Positions 45,091 to 58,130 of a DNA stretch of 64,000 nt are shown here, piece after piece. Position 1 is the first letter of the stretch; the number at the start of each line of letters is the position of its first letter. Both the position numbers and the translations under genes were made by a program. A model generated the notes under the pieces. It was not told the origin of the DNA, ran no database searches, and saw nothing but the letters and a program-made list of their open reading frames with translations. This DNA comes from Coturnix japonica (taxonomy: Eukaryota; Chordata; Aves; Galliformes; Phasianidae), in the NCBI RefSeq assembly GCF_001577835.2, contig NC_029516.1, positions 22,131,648 to 22,195,647 of the forward strand, read 5' to 3'.

Positions 45091-48000
45091 GTAAGTGCGG
45101 GCGGCCCCGCGTGCTCGGGATGGAGCGGTCGGGCTCAGCGCACCGGGCAATGCCCCACGCGTGGAGCCTCCGCGGGGACCCGGGCGGGACGGGACGGGAC
45201 GGGCAGCGCGGCGCTGGGCGAGCCCCGAGCGGAGGATCCCGACCCGGGACCCGGCACCGAGCGCGTCCCCGCCGCTGGGACCGCCCGTGTCCGCTCCGTG
45301 TCCGCACGGCGCTGCCGCCGGGGTGGCCGGCTGCGTTTAGTGGTGCCGCTAAACGTCACTGTTGGAAGTCGCGGCTTATGGATTTAGCGATAGTGCGACA
45401 TAATGAAAATCCGCGGAAAGGCCATTTTCCGGCGTTTGGTCCCTTCAGAAGACACCTATCGCGGGTTGGGTTTGATAAAAGGCGCTTTCGGAGCATTGCA
45501 GGACTTAATCGGGAACATCTGGGTGCAGATGATGTCATTTAATTTCTGTCCGGGCTGTTCTTTAAGTCTGACCTCCTGAAGTTATTCGACAAACGCAGCC
45601 CGAGAGCTTTTCAAAGATTTTCTCCCCAAAAACTGGGTGCGGAGCCGGGGTCGGAGCCGGGGGGAGCGGAGCGGAGCGGCCCTTCCCAAACGCGGCCCCT
45701 CCCCGGCTCTGTGCCCCGCGGTCCCTTCCCCACCCCTTCCCCATCCCTCCCGATGTCCCCATACACGCGGGGCTCCGGCCGGGTGCTCCCGTCGCTGCCC
45801 CTCCCGTTGCCACCCGCAGGTACATGGGGGCCGTGGGCTCGTCGCGGGTGATGTGCGACAACGTGCCGGGGCTGGTGAGCCGGCAGCGGCAGCTGTGCCG
45901 GCGGCATCCCGAGGCCATGATGTCCATCGGGCGCGGAGTGGCCGCCTGGACGGCCGAATGCCAGCACCAGTTCCGGAGGCACCGCTGGGATTGCAGCGCC
46001 CTGGAGCGGGGGCAGCGCCTCCTCGGCCGCGTCCTGCAGCGCAGTGAGTGCGGGACGGGGCTGCGGGTACACATCGCTGCGGGGATGGGGGCCGTGATGG
46101 GAGGGGGCACGGGAGGGTGGCACAGGTGAAGCACCCGGGTGGTGCCGGGGCATAAATACTAGGCGTTAATTCCGTGGTTATTCTGTCCGTTCTAAGGATG
46201 AAAGTGCCCATCTGCCCACAGTGTGGAAGTGTAGATAACACTGCAGACTCTTTGGGTTCACACTGTGATAACGCTACCTGCGGGGCAGGTGCGGCTCATT
46301 GATACCAGCCCCAGCCACCACGGGAAAAGGTTCTGCTCACTCCTTTTGTGTGAAATTCAGACCTTGTGTAAGTAGGTCTGAAAACAGCCGCTTACCATAG
46401 GGTTGTATCAACACAACCCAACTCCGTGCTGTAAATTACTACATCGTTAAACAAACTCGAGCAATTATTGCCTTGGAATGTGCACTGAGGAGCAGGAATA
46501 GTCTAGAAAAACAGCTGGTCCTTGGTGTAACCAAGTTCTGACTCTGAGGAAGCGCCTCTGTGTGGTTCCAGCCCAGTTTAACCTGTAGCTCAGCACACAG
46601 TCAGGCCATGAACAAGGCCGGCTGCTCACACCAAGTGCCGCAACCATATATAAGGCCTGCTTCTTATTGCAGGCAGCCGGGAGTCCGCGTTCGTCCACGC
46701 CATCTCCTCTGCTGGCGTTGTGTTCGCTATCACCAGGGCGTGCAGCCAGGGAGAGCTGAAGTCCTGCTCCTGTGACCCTGAGAAGAAGGGCTCTGCCAAG
46801 GACAGCAAGGGCCGCTTCGACTGGGGCGGCTGCAGCGACAACATCGACTATGGCGTTAAGTTTGCCAGGGCCTTCGTGGATGCCAAGGAGAGGAAAGGGA
46901 AGGACGCCAGGGCGCTGATGAACCTCCACAACAACCGAGCAGGAAGGAAGGTGGGTGTCATGGCCGTGCTCGCGGGGTGGGGAGGGGCTGGCTCTCACAG
47001 CAGCTTCAAATCAGGGAAAGCATGGGGGGAATGGGAGGTAAGGTGCCATTTTATCTGCCCTGAGGTCTGAGGGTGGTGGGGTTCCCAGTGCACCACGTGC
47101 TACTGCTCCTCAGTGCCCCTCCGAGTCCATCCAGCAATCCCTTGTGTAGGAGCTGAGTGCAGGTGCGGCCCTTGCAGAGTCAGGTGGATGGAGGTTTTGT
47201 TTTGAGTCTCATCCTCGTGTATGGAGGAGTTCTACTCCTTTTGGTTAATGAAAAATAGAAGTGCCTACAGGAGGCTGAAGATCAGGCTGGGCTATTAGGG
47301 AGCAAATTCAAAACAGTCTTGGAGGAAAACCAGCGTCAACCGTTCCTCTGTGTGTTTAGTAAACTAAAACAGAATAAGAAGAGAGAAAATGCAACCACTT
47401 CACTTTTTAGAACACAGGAGTCATACTACATTTAATTCCAAAAGACGCTGGCCTTGACTGATCTCAACAAAGGAAGTTTATAGCTGGCTGTTGCAGGTTG
47501 CAGGAGTGGTTGCAGGCACGATGGCTACTGCTGGTGCAAGGGCTGCGGAATGTATGCTCTGGTACCTGGGGTAGAGGCAATAAGTTGTGAGAGTAGAGCA
47601 TGTCATTGGAGCGTACTTTTTCATTGCTCAGAATGTGCTCAAAATTCACTACACCCTTAACATCTGGAATAACACAGAAAGATATTTCATAGCGCTACAC
47701 CAACCACTTCTGGCATGAAGAGACTCCTTGCTTCTTGTCTTCTGATTTCCTTAGCACATATATTCTTTAGCACATTTACTCAGGGATATGATTTAGTGTA
47801 GGGTTTTTAGAGTTAGGGTTCTTGTTAGGCTGTGGTTGGACTTGATGATCTTCAAGGTCTTTTCCAACCTGGGTAATTCTATGATTCTATGATTCATATT
47901 CAGCTGGAAGTAAATTGCTCACATCCTCACCTTTTTTTGTATTAAAAAGTTCCCTTCATATACTGTGAAATTGTTTCATATTAACTAGCTCTTACTAGAA

Positions 48001-51000
48001 AGAAAAGATCAAGTGTTCATTAATTAATTGTACTGGAAGCAGATGGTTTTCCTAATAGATTTTTCTCCTGCAACATCTCTATTTCATCTGTTTTCTAGCA
48101 GCAGGTATAACTAATGTGTAACACCACCAGCTTGATAGGCACAGTTATGGTATGCCTAGTGGGGAACAAAGAAACCTAATATGGCTCTGTGTATGGCACT
48201 GTCCAAAACAGCCTGCCATCTACAACACAAGGAAACACTTCATAGGGAGAAAAGGAGACTGTCTGGATCTTACTAATTCAGAAATACTCTGAAAAGTATT
48301 CACGGTAATCTTGTAGGAATCACGCATATTGCTTTGCATTGTATCAGTACAGGGACACCACCAACAAAGTAACGTTGAATCCTGATGTGCTTCTTCAGGC
48401 GTTGGCGGCCTCGGTCCACCAGGTTCCCTAAAGAACAACAGTAGTTCCTCAGCTGATTAAAACCAAGCACACACTTAGATCCCTGTCTGAGCAGAATCCC
48501 AGCTCTACTTGTTCTTTGAAGCAGCCACACAGATTAGAAAGAAAGTTAAGCCTACTTTGCCTGTGTGACACATCCTCACTTTATTACGGGGCACCTGAAT
48601 GGAAAGTGCTGCCCTGCTGCACCTCAGCCTCACCTTTGATCTTGTGCCTGTTCCATCTGCTGTCTTCCTCCCATGACGCCGTTCCTCTAATATGTTCATG
48701 AAATACGGACCCTTAAGGCATAACACAGATCAAATACCTTTATCTTCAGAATTAAGTTATTTATTGTATATGAACCCATCTGATGTTCCCTAACGTCATG
48801 CAGATAGCTTCTAGGTCTGAGATGAAGCTGAAAAGACATCAGTGCTGCCCAGACATTTAATTAACGATGGTGATCTCTCCAGTGCAAACTAATTAAGACC
48901 TCACTCTGTAATGTTTGTGCAAAGGTTTGTAGGCATTTTAGAAACACCATTTCTAAACTGTGTTAAAGCCACTGCCCAGGTGTGATGCCTCAGAGTCTCT
49001 GCAAAATAACTCAATATGAAATGCTTATGAATTCCCAGGCAGCATTTAAAACACGACCTACTTCTGTGTAGGGATCCAGACCTTGTTCCTGAGAGCTCTT
49101 GGAGGGAGTTAGACAGTTCTGTTAGATTTTTCACAGTAAATTTGAACCCGATTGCATTAAAATGATCATTAACAACAAAGCATAAAGATGTCACAGTATT
49201 CTCAGTTCTTTTATCTATATACAAAAAAATATTCACATCCAAGAGCAACTCAGTGAAGCCCAGGTAGGGACATGCAGTGTGACAGTGTTTCAGCTTGAGC
49301 GATGGTGACATGGAGCACCCGCACCTATTGGGGCTGAGCAGTTGTGTCCTCACTCAGCTGATTTCCCATTGCTGGAGCCGTATCTGGCACTATTGTGCGC
49401 TCCAGATCTTTGGGATGACTGACAGGAGGGGGAAGATGGTGTGGTTGAAAGAAGCAAGCAGAGCAGCCCAGCCCTGTCGGATGACTTGGTGCTACCAGTG
49501 GGTGTCACTACAGACCGTGGTTTCAAGGCCCATGGCAAGCCTGGCATGACAGGATCAATGGAAAGGGATTGAGAAGCTTCTATTACAGTTTGTTTTACCT
49601 GTGTATATTTTGCTGCGTTTCTAAACAGGCCGTGAAGCGGTTTTTGAAACAGGAGTGCAAATGTCACGGTGTGAGTGGATCATGCACTCTAAGGACCTGT
49701 TGGCTGGCCATGGCAGACTTTAGGAAAACAGGAGATTATCTGTGGAAGAAATACAATGGAGCGATTCAGGTGGTCATGAATCAAGATGGCACGGGTTTCA
49801 CTGTGGCTAATAAGAGATTTAAGAAGCCAACTAAGAATGACCTGGTATACTTTGAAAGCTCTCCAGACTACTGTATCAGGGACAGGGATGTAGGTAAGCC
49901 TCTATCATTACACATGAATGGTTTTGTTACAGACCTTTGTACTTTGCAGGTCAAAAAATATCATTATTATTGAGTGTGTATATATATAAATCCATGCGTA
50001 CAACCGGCAGGAAACAGGAAGGAAGATGTTCTGGAAGAACGGCTCTGTACAAGATCCATAGCTCCTCAATGTCTCTGGATGTGCGATAGCCAGTTGTTCT
50101 GGTGTAATTCAGCAGTTTCCTCCAGGTGCTGAGAAGTCCTCGAGACTCTGCAGAGCAAAGGTTGTCATTAGGACAGGTTGGAGCTGTGCTCTGGAGGCTG
50201 ACCCAGACCATACAGCCTCCAGAGCCACCCCATGTCTCTGCAGCAGAGTCAAGTCCCGTGGTGTCCCCATGGTGCCTCCTCCAGTTTACACCGCTTCTTT
50301 TCCATGTTGTTCTGCCGCTGCTGTACACTCCCAAGAGTTGGGTGGCCTTCACTTGCTCCTTCCCCACAGCTCCTTGCTGCAGACACGCCTCTCCCGCAGG
50401 CAGGAGGCCAGCGGCTCTGTGCACTGCTCGCACCAGCCTCTGTTGCAGTGCAGGTTGCTGAGGTCGTGCAGGTGGCTGAAGGGGTGCAATTTGGTGGGGC
50501 ACAACACGCTGCACCGGGTCTCGCTGTGGTTATTTCTTTCTATGAGTCGGCGTTGGCTCGGTCTGTAGCAGCTATCACATTTTCTGTAGAGTCATATCAG
50601 CCCCGGTGGGAAGAGGTGGAGTTGCAGGGCTGCTATTAGCGCTGCAGTGTTCTGCTTTCAGAGGTTTCCGTGGACACTCAGCAATGTTACAGGGTTTGAG
50701 GCACTGCTGAGCGGTGCTAATCGTGCCATCAGCTCCTGACCACTGCACAGTGTTTCCTGATGTGGCAATTAACAACGAGCAACTAAAAAACAGAAATGTG
50801 GAGAAGAAAGCCAGACTGAGTAATGTATGAACGATGCTGTGGAACTGATTAATATGTTGTATAACGTACCAGAGAGCACCCGCTATGACACATCCATAGG
50901 AGTATCTGGATAGCAATGCAGCTTAGGTCTTTTTGGCATCGCTGTGTATTTACAATCCAAGTTTACTTGGAATAAGCGTTGCAAAACAACTGTACTTAAA

Positions 51001-54000
51001 TAAGAACAATATGTGAAATCCTGCTCATGTACTATTGACTTCAGCAAACCCGGAATTGCATCCAGTGCGCTTATATTGTGCACTGATCCTGATTAGTTAA
51101 GTAGTCAACGTATCTTTAAAAGTTATTTATGGTTTTTGCGGATGGTGCTCATTACCTGCACAAGAGCATGTTGTTCCTTGGGTAGTGACCAGCATCACAA
51201 GGTCTAATCATTCAAGTGAATGAATGGGCATGTTGTGGCGTTGTGCAGAGGTTAGGATTTATCCAGAACTTTATTTCTTTGCAGACCAGGTTGTATTTGA
51301 TACTCACTGCTTAAATCTGCTTGTTTCATTGTAAAGTCTGTGATTTCTTTCCCTCTAGATGGAGAGCCAGTACACAGCCCACTTTTATATCAGGAAGCCA
51401 TGTAACAGCCTTTGCAGTGAGCCTAATCCAGTGCAGTCAGCTGCTGGTGGAGGATGCTGGGCGTGTGCTGCAGCACTGCTCCCTGCTCCCCACCCGGAGC
51501 CTGGCATACGCTCCCGCTCCTCCTCAGATAACACTCCTGTTGGGCTGTTTCTGTGCCGTGCAGAAGCCTGAAGATATGGCTGTTGGGAAGAGTACGGTTT
51601 TGGAAAGCTGCATTAAGCCTTCAGAGGGAACAGGAACAGTGCTGTGGGATTGCCTGCTACTCTCATGGAGCAAGGAAAGATAAATACAAGCTGATCCGAG
51701 TTCAGCAGTGATAACATCAGCAGCTGAGCAGCATTTTTTCTTGATTAGCTTTATTTTGCCCTGCTGAGCACTCCAGAGCATTAGCCCTGATAGATGATTG
51801 GAGGTGAAATGAAATGAGATTATGGAAGTCTGAGTTTGGAAATATGCGGACAGCACCTCAGCGTCAGCTAAGTATGATACCGTGGTACTCATTGTGCCCT
51901 TGAATATAGCTCTGCCTCTGGGGAATTCCGGCAGTGTAATGCTTCAGAAAAGCTGTGTACCTGGAGATTGATTAGAACCGGGGCTGAGGGAAGGGTTCCC
52001 AGAGCACGTTTCGTGAAGCATCACAACTCAACAGCTTCACACACTGTGAAATGACAGAGCCAGTATTCTCTGTGGCTTGGGTGTGTTAACGCACAAACCC
52101 CAGTAAATGAAAGGTGCTCCAGAGTTGTATCATCAGTGATCCATCCAAAAATCCCCATGTCTCACCTCCTCCTGTTGGAGCTTGCAGCTTTGGCTGTTTG
52201 CTGGTGGCAGGCAGCCATTGAGGGTGCTGTCACTGCATACACCCCGCAGTCTGTCTGGGGGAGGCACTGGAACATATATACATGATTCACCCCTACAAAG
52301 GGAAAAATGTTGAGTTATTATTTCTTTCCTAGAAGGAGAAGAGGAGTCATTGCTTTCAGGAGGGAGATAATTTGTGGAAACCACTAATAGCAGCTCACTT
52401 CATAGAAGGAGAACATAATAAGCCAACCACCTCTATCTAGCATTAAGATTTCAAGGCTTTTAGAAAAGAACCAAAGGAAGATTGGCAGAATTGTTCAGAA
52501 TCCACTTGATTCTGGTTGTGTGGAAGCCAAAACAATTTTTGCCCATCTATATATTTTTTAATCATAATCCACTAGAAGCTGAGGTTGGACATCCCAGAGG
52601 GCTTTTGAAGACCTTATGTTGAACTTTCATATTTTGACACACTTAGCATGGGCTTCCTTTATATTAACATAAACTGCCAGCTGCCAAACTCAATAAAAGC
52701 ATCCCCAGGACTGTACAGGGTGAGGCTTGTCAGGGAGGATAATGCTGTAAAAGGAAATAGAGGGAGGGTTAGGCCGATGGCAGTCTGGGTGCAGTGTGTA
52801 CTGGCTTTCCTCTAATGCGTAGCTTCACCTCAGAAGTGCTCTAAAGCCTTGTCTGTCTGGGTTGACTTTTTGCATATGTTTGGGTAGCTCTAAGGCATCG
52901 GCCATGTGGAGGTGGCGGTGGGGCGAAGGGACAGGTTGTGTCCATGTGCAGGTGGTCTCAGGCAGCTCCTCAGGACCTGCTGAAAACCTGTGTGAGATCC
53001 CTCAGGCTGCTCTGGGCTGCGCACAGGTTTCTCCTGACACTCATTTAGTCACATTCTGGTGCTATCAAAGCCAGCACTGCTGCCTCTGCTTGCACATGGG
53101 GTGGAGGTGGGCTGGAAGGCTGGTGGCAATGTTGTGTGTCTCCAGCAAGCAGCTGTGTCTGAGGACTCCTTCACAGGGTGAATTTCCTGTAATTTTTTCC
53201 CCTTATTGCTCCACATGAGCCATTTGCTGTATTTCTGAGAGGAATGAGGAAGGCCAAGTTTGAAGTGAAAGAGAAAGATGAAATTAAATTGTGGCCTGGA
53301 AAGTATTGGCACTGGGCAAGATGTGTTAGCACTTCAAGTATGTAACCCATGGAGGGAAACCAATGCTGATCTATGTTAGACACTTTTCACTAAGGTTAGC
53401 CCTATGCAGTCAGTCCCTGTGTGACTACTTGGCCTGCATCTCCCAATTTACGCACTGAGAACATATGAGGCAAAGTCCCAGCCCGTGGGGTTGATGCTGA
53501 GCTCGCAATGACTTCAGTCAGAGCAAGGGCCAGCCCTGAGGGCTGGGGAGATGCCAGCAAACTTGGGATCCTCATGAGAGACTGAGGAGATGCCAGCAAA
53601 CTTGGGATCCTCCTGGGCCCATAGGACCTGGACAGCGAGCAATAGCTGTAGAAAGAGAAGTCAGACATGTGCTCACTGTCAGCTTACTCTGAATGAGCTG
53701 ATTTATGTCAGCACATTTCTGTCTCTCCATTGCTGCTGTGCTCCATCCCAGCTCTCACAGAGATGGCTGTTTTCTGCCCACCCCCCCAGGCCCTCTCATC
53801 CTTGCCAGGTGTGTATTGTCCACCTGAATCTCACATTGTAGAGAAATAACGTTACTGTAGTTCTTTAGGAATGAGGAAAAGATAGTTCTCAGCTTTCCAC
53901 GTCTGCTCATGACAATGACTGTGCACAGCACGAAGAAAGGAAGGGTTTGATGTGCAGGCCATGGAGCTGGCAGTGCTCAGGGCCGTGGGTATGTTGGCAT

Positions 54001-56514
54001 GTAGGAGGTTGTGCGTTGGCATGGAAATTCTGAAACGCAAACTAAAAACAAAGAGGTTACATTAAAACTTTCTGCAAGTTAGAACAGCTTCCTGCCTCTC
54101 ACGCGGTTCAGAGGTGAGCAGTAAGTAGCAGGGTGAGACCTGAAAATTCCACCTTCTTTTGTTTAGTTTCCTCTGTTGTCCTCTTCACCTGAGTGCCTGA
54201 GCACCACCAAGGGTGCAGTGATGTGCGTGACTGCTGTCAGCTATTGCTCATTTTCTGCCTTGTGAAGGGAGTGTATCTTATGTGTGATTATGTTGTAGGT
54301 GAACTGAGTTTGGCGAGGGCAAGGCAAGTTAAATTTGAGTGCTGGATATTGTCAGAGGGCTGAGATGTCTTTTGGTTCCCAGAGGGGGAGCCCTACATGG
54401 GATGTGTGTACCCTGGTTTCCCTGATGGGGTTGGTGCCCAGGAACTGTCCTTGGGCTCGGGCAGAGCCACAGGAATACTGAAGAGACTCTCTGAACTCAG
54501 AAATGTTAGTTTTGCTCAGGAGCTAAGCTTCTATGTGCACTGTTTTGTCTTCTGCCACATTCTGTGGACAATCTGGTCTCCTCCCCTAGTAGCACGGTAG
54601 ATGTTTGTTTTATACTGTGGGTGACATCAGATGATACAGACATTTGACTATCTGTTAGGGAATGAAATCATTTTCTTGTTGAAGTCAGTACAAAACTCCC
54701 ACTGAAATCAGTGGGAGTTTCCCATTCAGGTTCTCTGTGGCTGCTGTGCAGTTTCCCCAGACATCTGGAAACCAGAACTTCTGGGCTGGGAAATAACCTG
54801 TGTCTTGGCAGAGGAATGCTGCTCACCTTCCCGGGAAGGCTCCCGCACCTCATCACAGCCGTTCATATTGCATCACCTGACCTTATGCAGAGGTTGATGT
54901 CAGGCCTTCTTCCCATCGCAGAACACCAGGCAGTTTGAAACTAATCCAAATCGTGGTTATAATGGATTGTTGTCCTCTATGCGCTGCATCACACGGCTTG
55001 GGCACTCCAGGACTTTGTTACTGGGCCCCATCAATGTAGTACGCCCACATGTGGGGATGGCTGGGTGGCAGGAGCATGGGAGAATTCAAATCAAATTCCT
55101 AATGCAAACATCAATCACACTTGGCCTTTATGACTTTATTTTGACTGAGTGGAGAATGGGGGACAAGGCCCTGCAAACACATATTCAATTAAAGGTGTTC
55201 TGCTCAGTCTGGGATATGATAGATGATCCCTTCGGCTGGTTTGGGCACAGATGTTCCAACTGTTTGCATTGCTTTGTGGATCAAGTTGGTTGTCTGAAAG
55301 TAGGGTTGGTTGGTTTCTGCCACCAGCTTGTTGTGTGACTACAAGCAGGTCACACAGCTCTGTGTCCTTGCAGGTCCTTGGCCATGCCCAATTCAGTGGT
55401 GTCAGGGCCTCTATGTGCAGAGCAATACCTGAAAGCAGGACCTGGGAAAGCAAGGGTTGGGATTGCAGGTGGGGAACTTAAGGGAGAACAAGGTACTATC
55501 AGTCCTAGCCTGACCAGGCATGTTCTATGCCAAGAAGCAGCAGCAGCAGCTCCTGCTTCCACAGATTTGAATTACTGCCTGCATGTGTTTTATTCCTTAG
55601 GAAGGCAGAATTTTCATGTACACCTGTGAAATAACATAGTAGTAACAAAACTGGGCAGATATGCTTTGTAGAACGTACCCAGTTAATTTAGTGATCATGG
55701 TCACTGAGTAGGGGGCTCCATTTTGGCCAAGAACAGACAAAAATAGCTATTATCTGGTCTAAAGACAGTGCCAGAGCAATGCTCATCTTACAGCAGCATC
55801 AGAAATTCATTGGTAATATTAATACCTAAGAAATTAGGTTAGACAAAGAGGTTTTCAGATGGAAAATGGTCTGCCAAGAGCTGTGGCATAGATCAAGTAG
55901 TGTTCTCTGAGATAAGTTCCCATCAGCTGAGCACCAACTCCTGTGTGGCACAGCAGCCTCCAGGCGGGAATGCCTTGAGGTGAGTGCAGCCATTTTGTGC
56001 CACGTGGCTGTGACATTCCTGGAGTCAGGCAGAGCCCTGCAATATTTGGTCACTTGTACTCCTCCTTCCTGAGGCTCATTTCCAGAAATCAGGTTACCCA
56101 GAATGTGAGGCCGGTTTTGCCCTGATACAAGCATTTCTCATTTGACAAATAATCCGGAGTGATGTGATATTATGTTGGAGGACCAAATGCATTGCACATT
56201 GTGTCTCCTCTTTGTATTTTCATGCTGTCTGTCCTTCCTGGAGCCCACCCTGCCTTTTCACTGACCCCTGGCTCTCCCCTGCAGGCTCTCCAGGGACGGC
56301 TGGCCGGGTGTGCAACCAGACGTCCCGCGGCATGGACAGCTGTGAGGTGATGTGCTGCGGCCGCGGCTACGACACGTTGCGTGTCAGCAGGATGACCAAA
56401 TGCGAGTGCAAGTTCCACTGGTGCTGTGCAGTGCGCTGCCAGGACTGCCTGGAGGAGGTGGACATCCACACGTGCAAGGCGCCCAAGGCTGCGGGCTGGG
56501 CCTCCCGGACATGA
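45008..56514 (+). CDS. WNT2: WNT2: secreted Wnt ligand, 5 coding exons
   Basis: Secreted lipid-modified glycoprotein that binds Frizzled/LRP receptors. It acts in lung, heart and other mesoderm development in the family. Coding exons 45008-45090, 45820-46043, 46673-46950, 49629-49893 and 56285-56514 join in frame to 359 residues (human 360). Residues 1-26 form a signal peptide ([16 protein letters not shown]). The Wnt domain follows with [57 protein letters not shown] and [16 protein letters not shown], where Ser211 is the predicted palmitoleoylation site. N294 in CNQTS is a glycosylation site. The C-terminal domain has [12 protein letters not shown] and [15 protein letters not shown] count 24 cysteines after the signal peptide, the full Wnt set, so it looks intact. 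The start has a perfect GCCATGG context. Confidence 0.98.
45091..45819 (+). other. WNT2 intron 1
   Basis: Short GC-rich intron. The stretch from about 45,350 to 45,600 is less GC-rich, still CpG-containing, and looks like ordered regulatory sequence rather than repeat (GATGATGTCATTT at 45,528-45,540 is CRE-like). Confidence 0.6.
45820..46043 (+). CDS. WNT2: WNT2 coding exon 2
   Basis: Begins [20 protein letters not shown] and ends at RVLQR. Acceptor CACCCGCAG, donor CGCA|gtgagt. The family motif [14 protein letters not shown] is present. Confidence 0.97.
46044..46672 (+). other. WNT2 intron 2
   Basis: 629-base intron. Nothing beyond intronic sequence recognised. Confidence 0.8.
46673..46950 (+). 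CDS. WNT2: WNT2 coding exon 3
   Basis: [20 protein letters not shown] through [10 protein letters not shown] to [10 protein letters not shown]. Acceptor TTATTGCAG, donor AAG|gtgggt. Confidence 0.98.
46951..49628 (+). other. WNT2 intron 3
   Basis: About 2.7 kb with one short CR1 tail. No gene seen. Confidence 0.75.
47779..47895 (+). mobile_element. CR1 LINE 3' end
   Basis: CTCAGGGATATGATTTAGTG, GGTTGGACTTGATGATCTTC and ATTCTATGATTCTATGATTC. The same CR1 subtype as the copy at 10.3 kb. Confidence 0.94.
49629..49893 (+). CDS. WNT2: WNT2 coding exon 4 (acylation site)
   Basis: [20 protein letters not shown] with the lipid-bearing serine, ending [11 protein letters not shown]. Acceptor TCTAAACAG, donor GTAG|gtaagc. 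Confidence 0.98.
50359..50586 (-). other. Cysteine-rich antisense open frame, candidate exon
   Basis: Not recognised as any family. On the minus strand an acceptor-like CTCTACAG precedes a frame reading [54 protein letters not shown], then [20 protein letters not shown] and a stop at 50359. It has about ten cysteines in 76 residues. The block is richer in GC than its surroundings and several other frames are open too, so composition alone might explain it. Confidence 0.25.
53543..53620. repeat. Tandem duplication, 39-base period, two copies
   Basis: GAGATGCCAGCAAACTTGGG followed by ATCCTC occurs twice 39 bases apart with almost no divergence, in WNT2 intron 4. Confidence 0.92.
56285..56514 (+). 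CDS. WNT2: WNT2 coding exon 5 (C-terminal cysteine-rich domain)
   Basis: [20 protein letters not shown] to [13 protein letters not shown] and TGA. Eleven cysteines. Acceptor CTCCCCTGCAG. Confidence 0.98.
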
Positions 56515-57354
56515 CACGTGGTGCTGATCTGCACAGGGAATGCTTCTGAGGCCTTTGCTATATTTATGCCACTTTTGTCGTTCATTACACGGAAGCTGCC
56601 CAATAATCATGCCGAATTTGCAGCATTCGCTACACGTTTCCTCAGGACTGTGCTGTTGCACAATTTATGTGGACCAACGCTGTGCTGGAAGGAGCTTCCA
56701 CCACTGGGCCTCTCATCCAACATGCCTCCATCTACTCACTGTGTGCCACCACAAGCATGGTGGGGCTCCAGGATGAGGCCTGTCCCACCAGGCCTCCTGC
56801 TGCCATGGCTGTGGCTTCCTCCACAGGACATGGTGCCCTGGACCTGTAGGGCTGCAGGGCTGGGCACTGGTCAGGGACCCCTCCATGGAAAGCTCTGAAG
56901 CCAGGGTGATTCCACGGCTCTGCTGGAGCTGATTTTGTCCATCTACCCAACACGGAGCTGTGTGCACTGTGGAGCCCTCTGGGGCATGAGCTGTGCTGGG
57001 CAGGGACTGGCCCATAGCAATAAGGAGAGAACAGGAAATGCATTCAACTGCAACAGTCTCATCTGCTATTAAAGAGTGAAAGCAAATGCCTTAGGTGTAC
57101 AATTGTGACAGTTTGCCTTGAGAGCTTGTTGAAGGTCATCAATATTAACTGCTGATCAAAGAAAAGAGATTTGTTTCTGGGCCCAATGATGTCTGGAAAG
57201 AGGATGCTCAGCAACATAGGGATAGGGTTTCCCATTTGTCATTTACATAATAAACAGGAAAACATGCAGAAAGCTAGTGGAGAAGGCAATGCCTTATCTT
57301 AATAATTGGGTTTTGTTCTATGGAGTCTATCAGCTCTCACGTTGTTTTAAATGT

Positions 57355-57360
57355 AATAAA
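57355..57360 (+). terminator. WNT2: Probable WNT2 polyadenylation signal (AATAAA)
   Basis: The last of three signals in the presumed 3' UTR. Earlier candidates are ATTAAA at 57068-57073 and AATAAA at 57249-57254. Use of alternative ends is likely. Confidence 0.6.
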
Positions 57361-58130
57361 CCTATTCAGTGTGCTCCAAGTGATACTTACAGTTCAGGTG
57401 CAGACTTCCTGGAGAGGCCTGCTCCAAATCCACACTGCACAGACCTGTAGCGGATGAGGAGGAACACGCTGGCTCTTGATGGTGGCAGTGGCAGACTGTC
57501 CAAACCCGTGTCCTGCCTGGCTCAGCACACGAAGCCAAGCGCAGCAGTGGCTACAAGTAACAGGGCCTTGGGGCTGTGGCCTCGCTGGAGAGGTGCTGGG
57601 AGCTGTTGTGGATGGAGATTGTGACTCTGGATACAAACCGAGTGCTGCCGAGAACAGCCCTGCCTGCGTGCCATCCACAATGCGAGTGTTACACACATAC
57701 ACGTGTGCAATGGGATATATGTACCCCAATATACACTCTAAGGTCAGCGGTTACAATATCAGTCTCATTACTGGAAACTCTGGCTCTAGGTTGGACAAGC
57801 AAAATTTCACACCTGATTTTATTTAGAGGTCCGCTCTATGGAAAACTTCTGTTCAAATTTCACTATGAAATTGAATCTGCATGGAGTTCATAGCCTTACA
57901 CTTAAAGAACCTAAAAGCAGTACAACGTTATCTGTGTGTGTGCCGGGTGTATGGAAAGATTCAGGGACCTTGTGAGCGATGTACGAATTCAGCAGGTAAT
58001 AATGCTGAAAGTATTTTGGTATTCTGGAAAAAGGGAGCCTCAGTTCTGCGAGGGAACTTGTCCTGGGACAAAAGTCCAATAAAAGAGGATTAAATCAGCC
58101 TCATCTGCTTCTTAACTTCACCCTTTAGTT

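Larger units (their letters stand above)
44380..46070 (+). promoter_or_regulatory. WNT2: CpG-island promoter, first exon, intron 1 and exon 2 of WNT2
   Basis: Very GC- and CpG-rich sequence covering the 5' flank, exon 1, intron 1 and exon 2. No convincing TATA box. A TGACATCATTTCA (CRE/AP-1-like) lies at 44,668-44,680. The long open frames on both strands in this block come from the composition. The transcription start is not determinable from sequence alone. Confidence 0.75.
49894..56284 (+). other. WNT2 intron 4
   Basis: About 6.4 kb, the largest WNT2 intron. It holds a cysteine-rich antisense open frame near 50.4 kb and a 39-base tandem duplication near 53.6 kb (annotated). No CR1 seen, in contrast to the flanks. 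Confidence 0.6.

Noticed and set aside
45562-46241. Long overlapping minus-strand open frames opposite WNT2 exon 2
   Set aside because: Three frames are open at once in CpG-rich DNA, and the translations are Pro/Arg/Ala-rich. They are shadows of WNT2.
51321-51683. 120-codon plus-strand frame in WNT2 intron 4
   Set aside because: No splice sites at fitting phases and no family resemblance. Other frames are also open.
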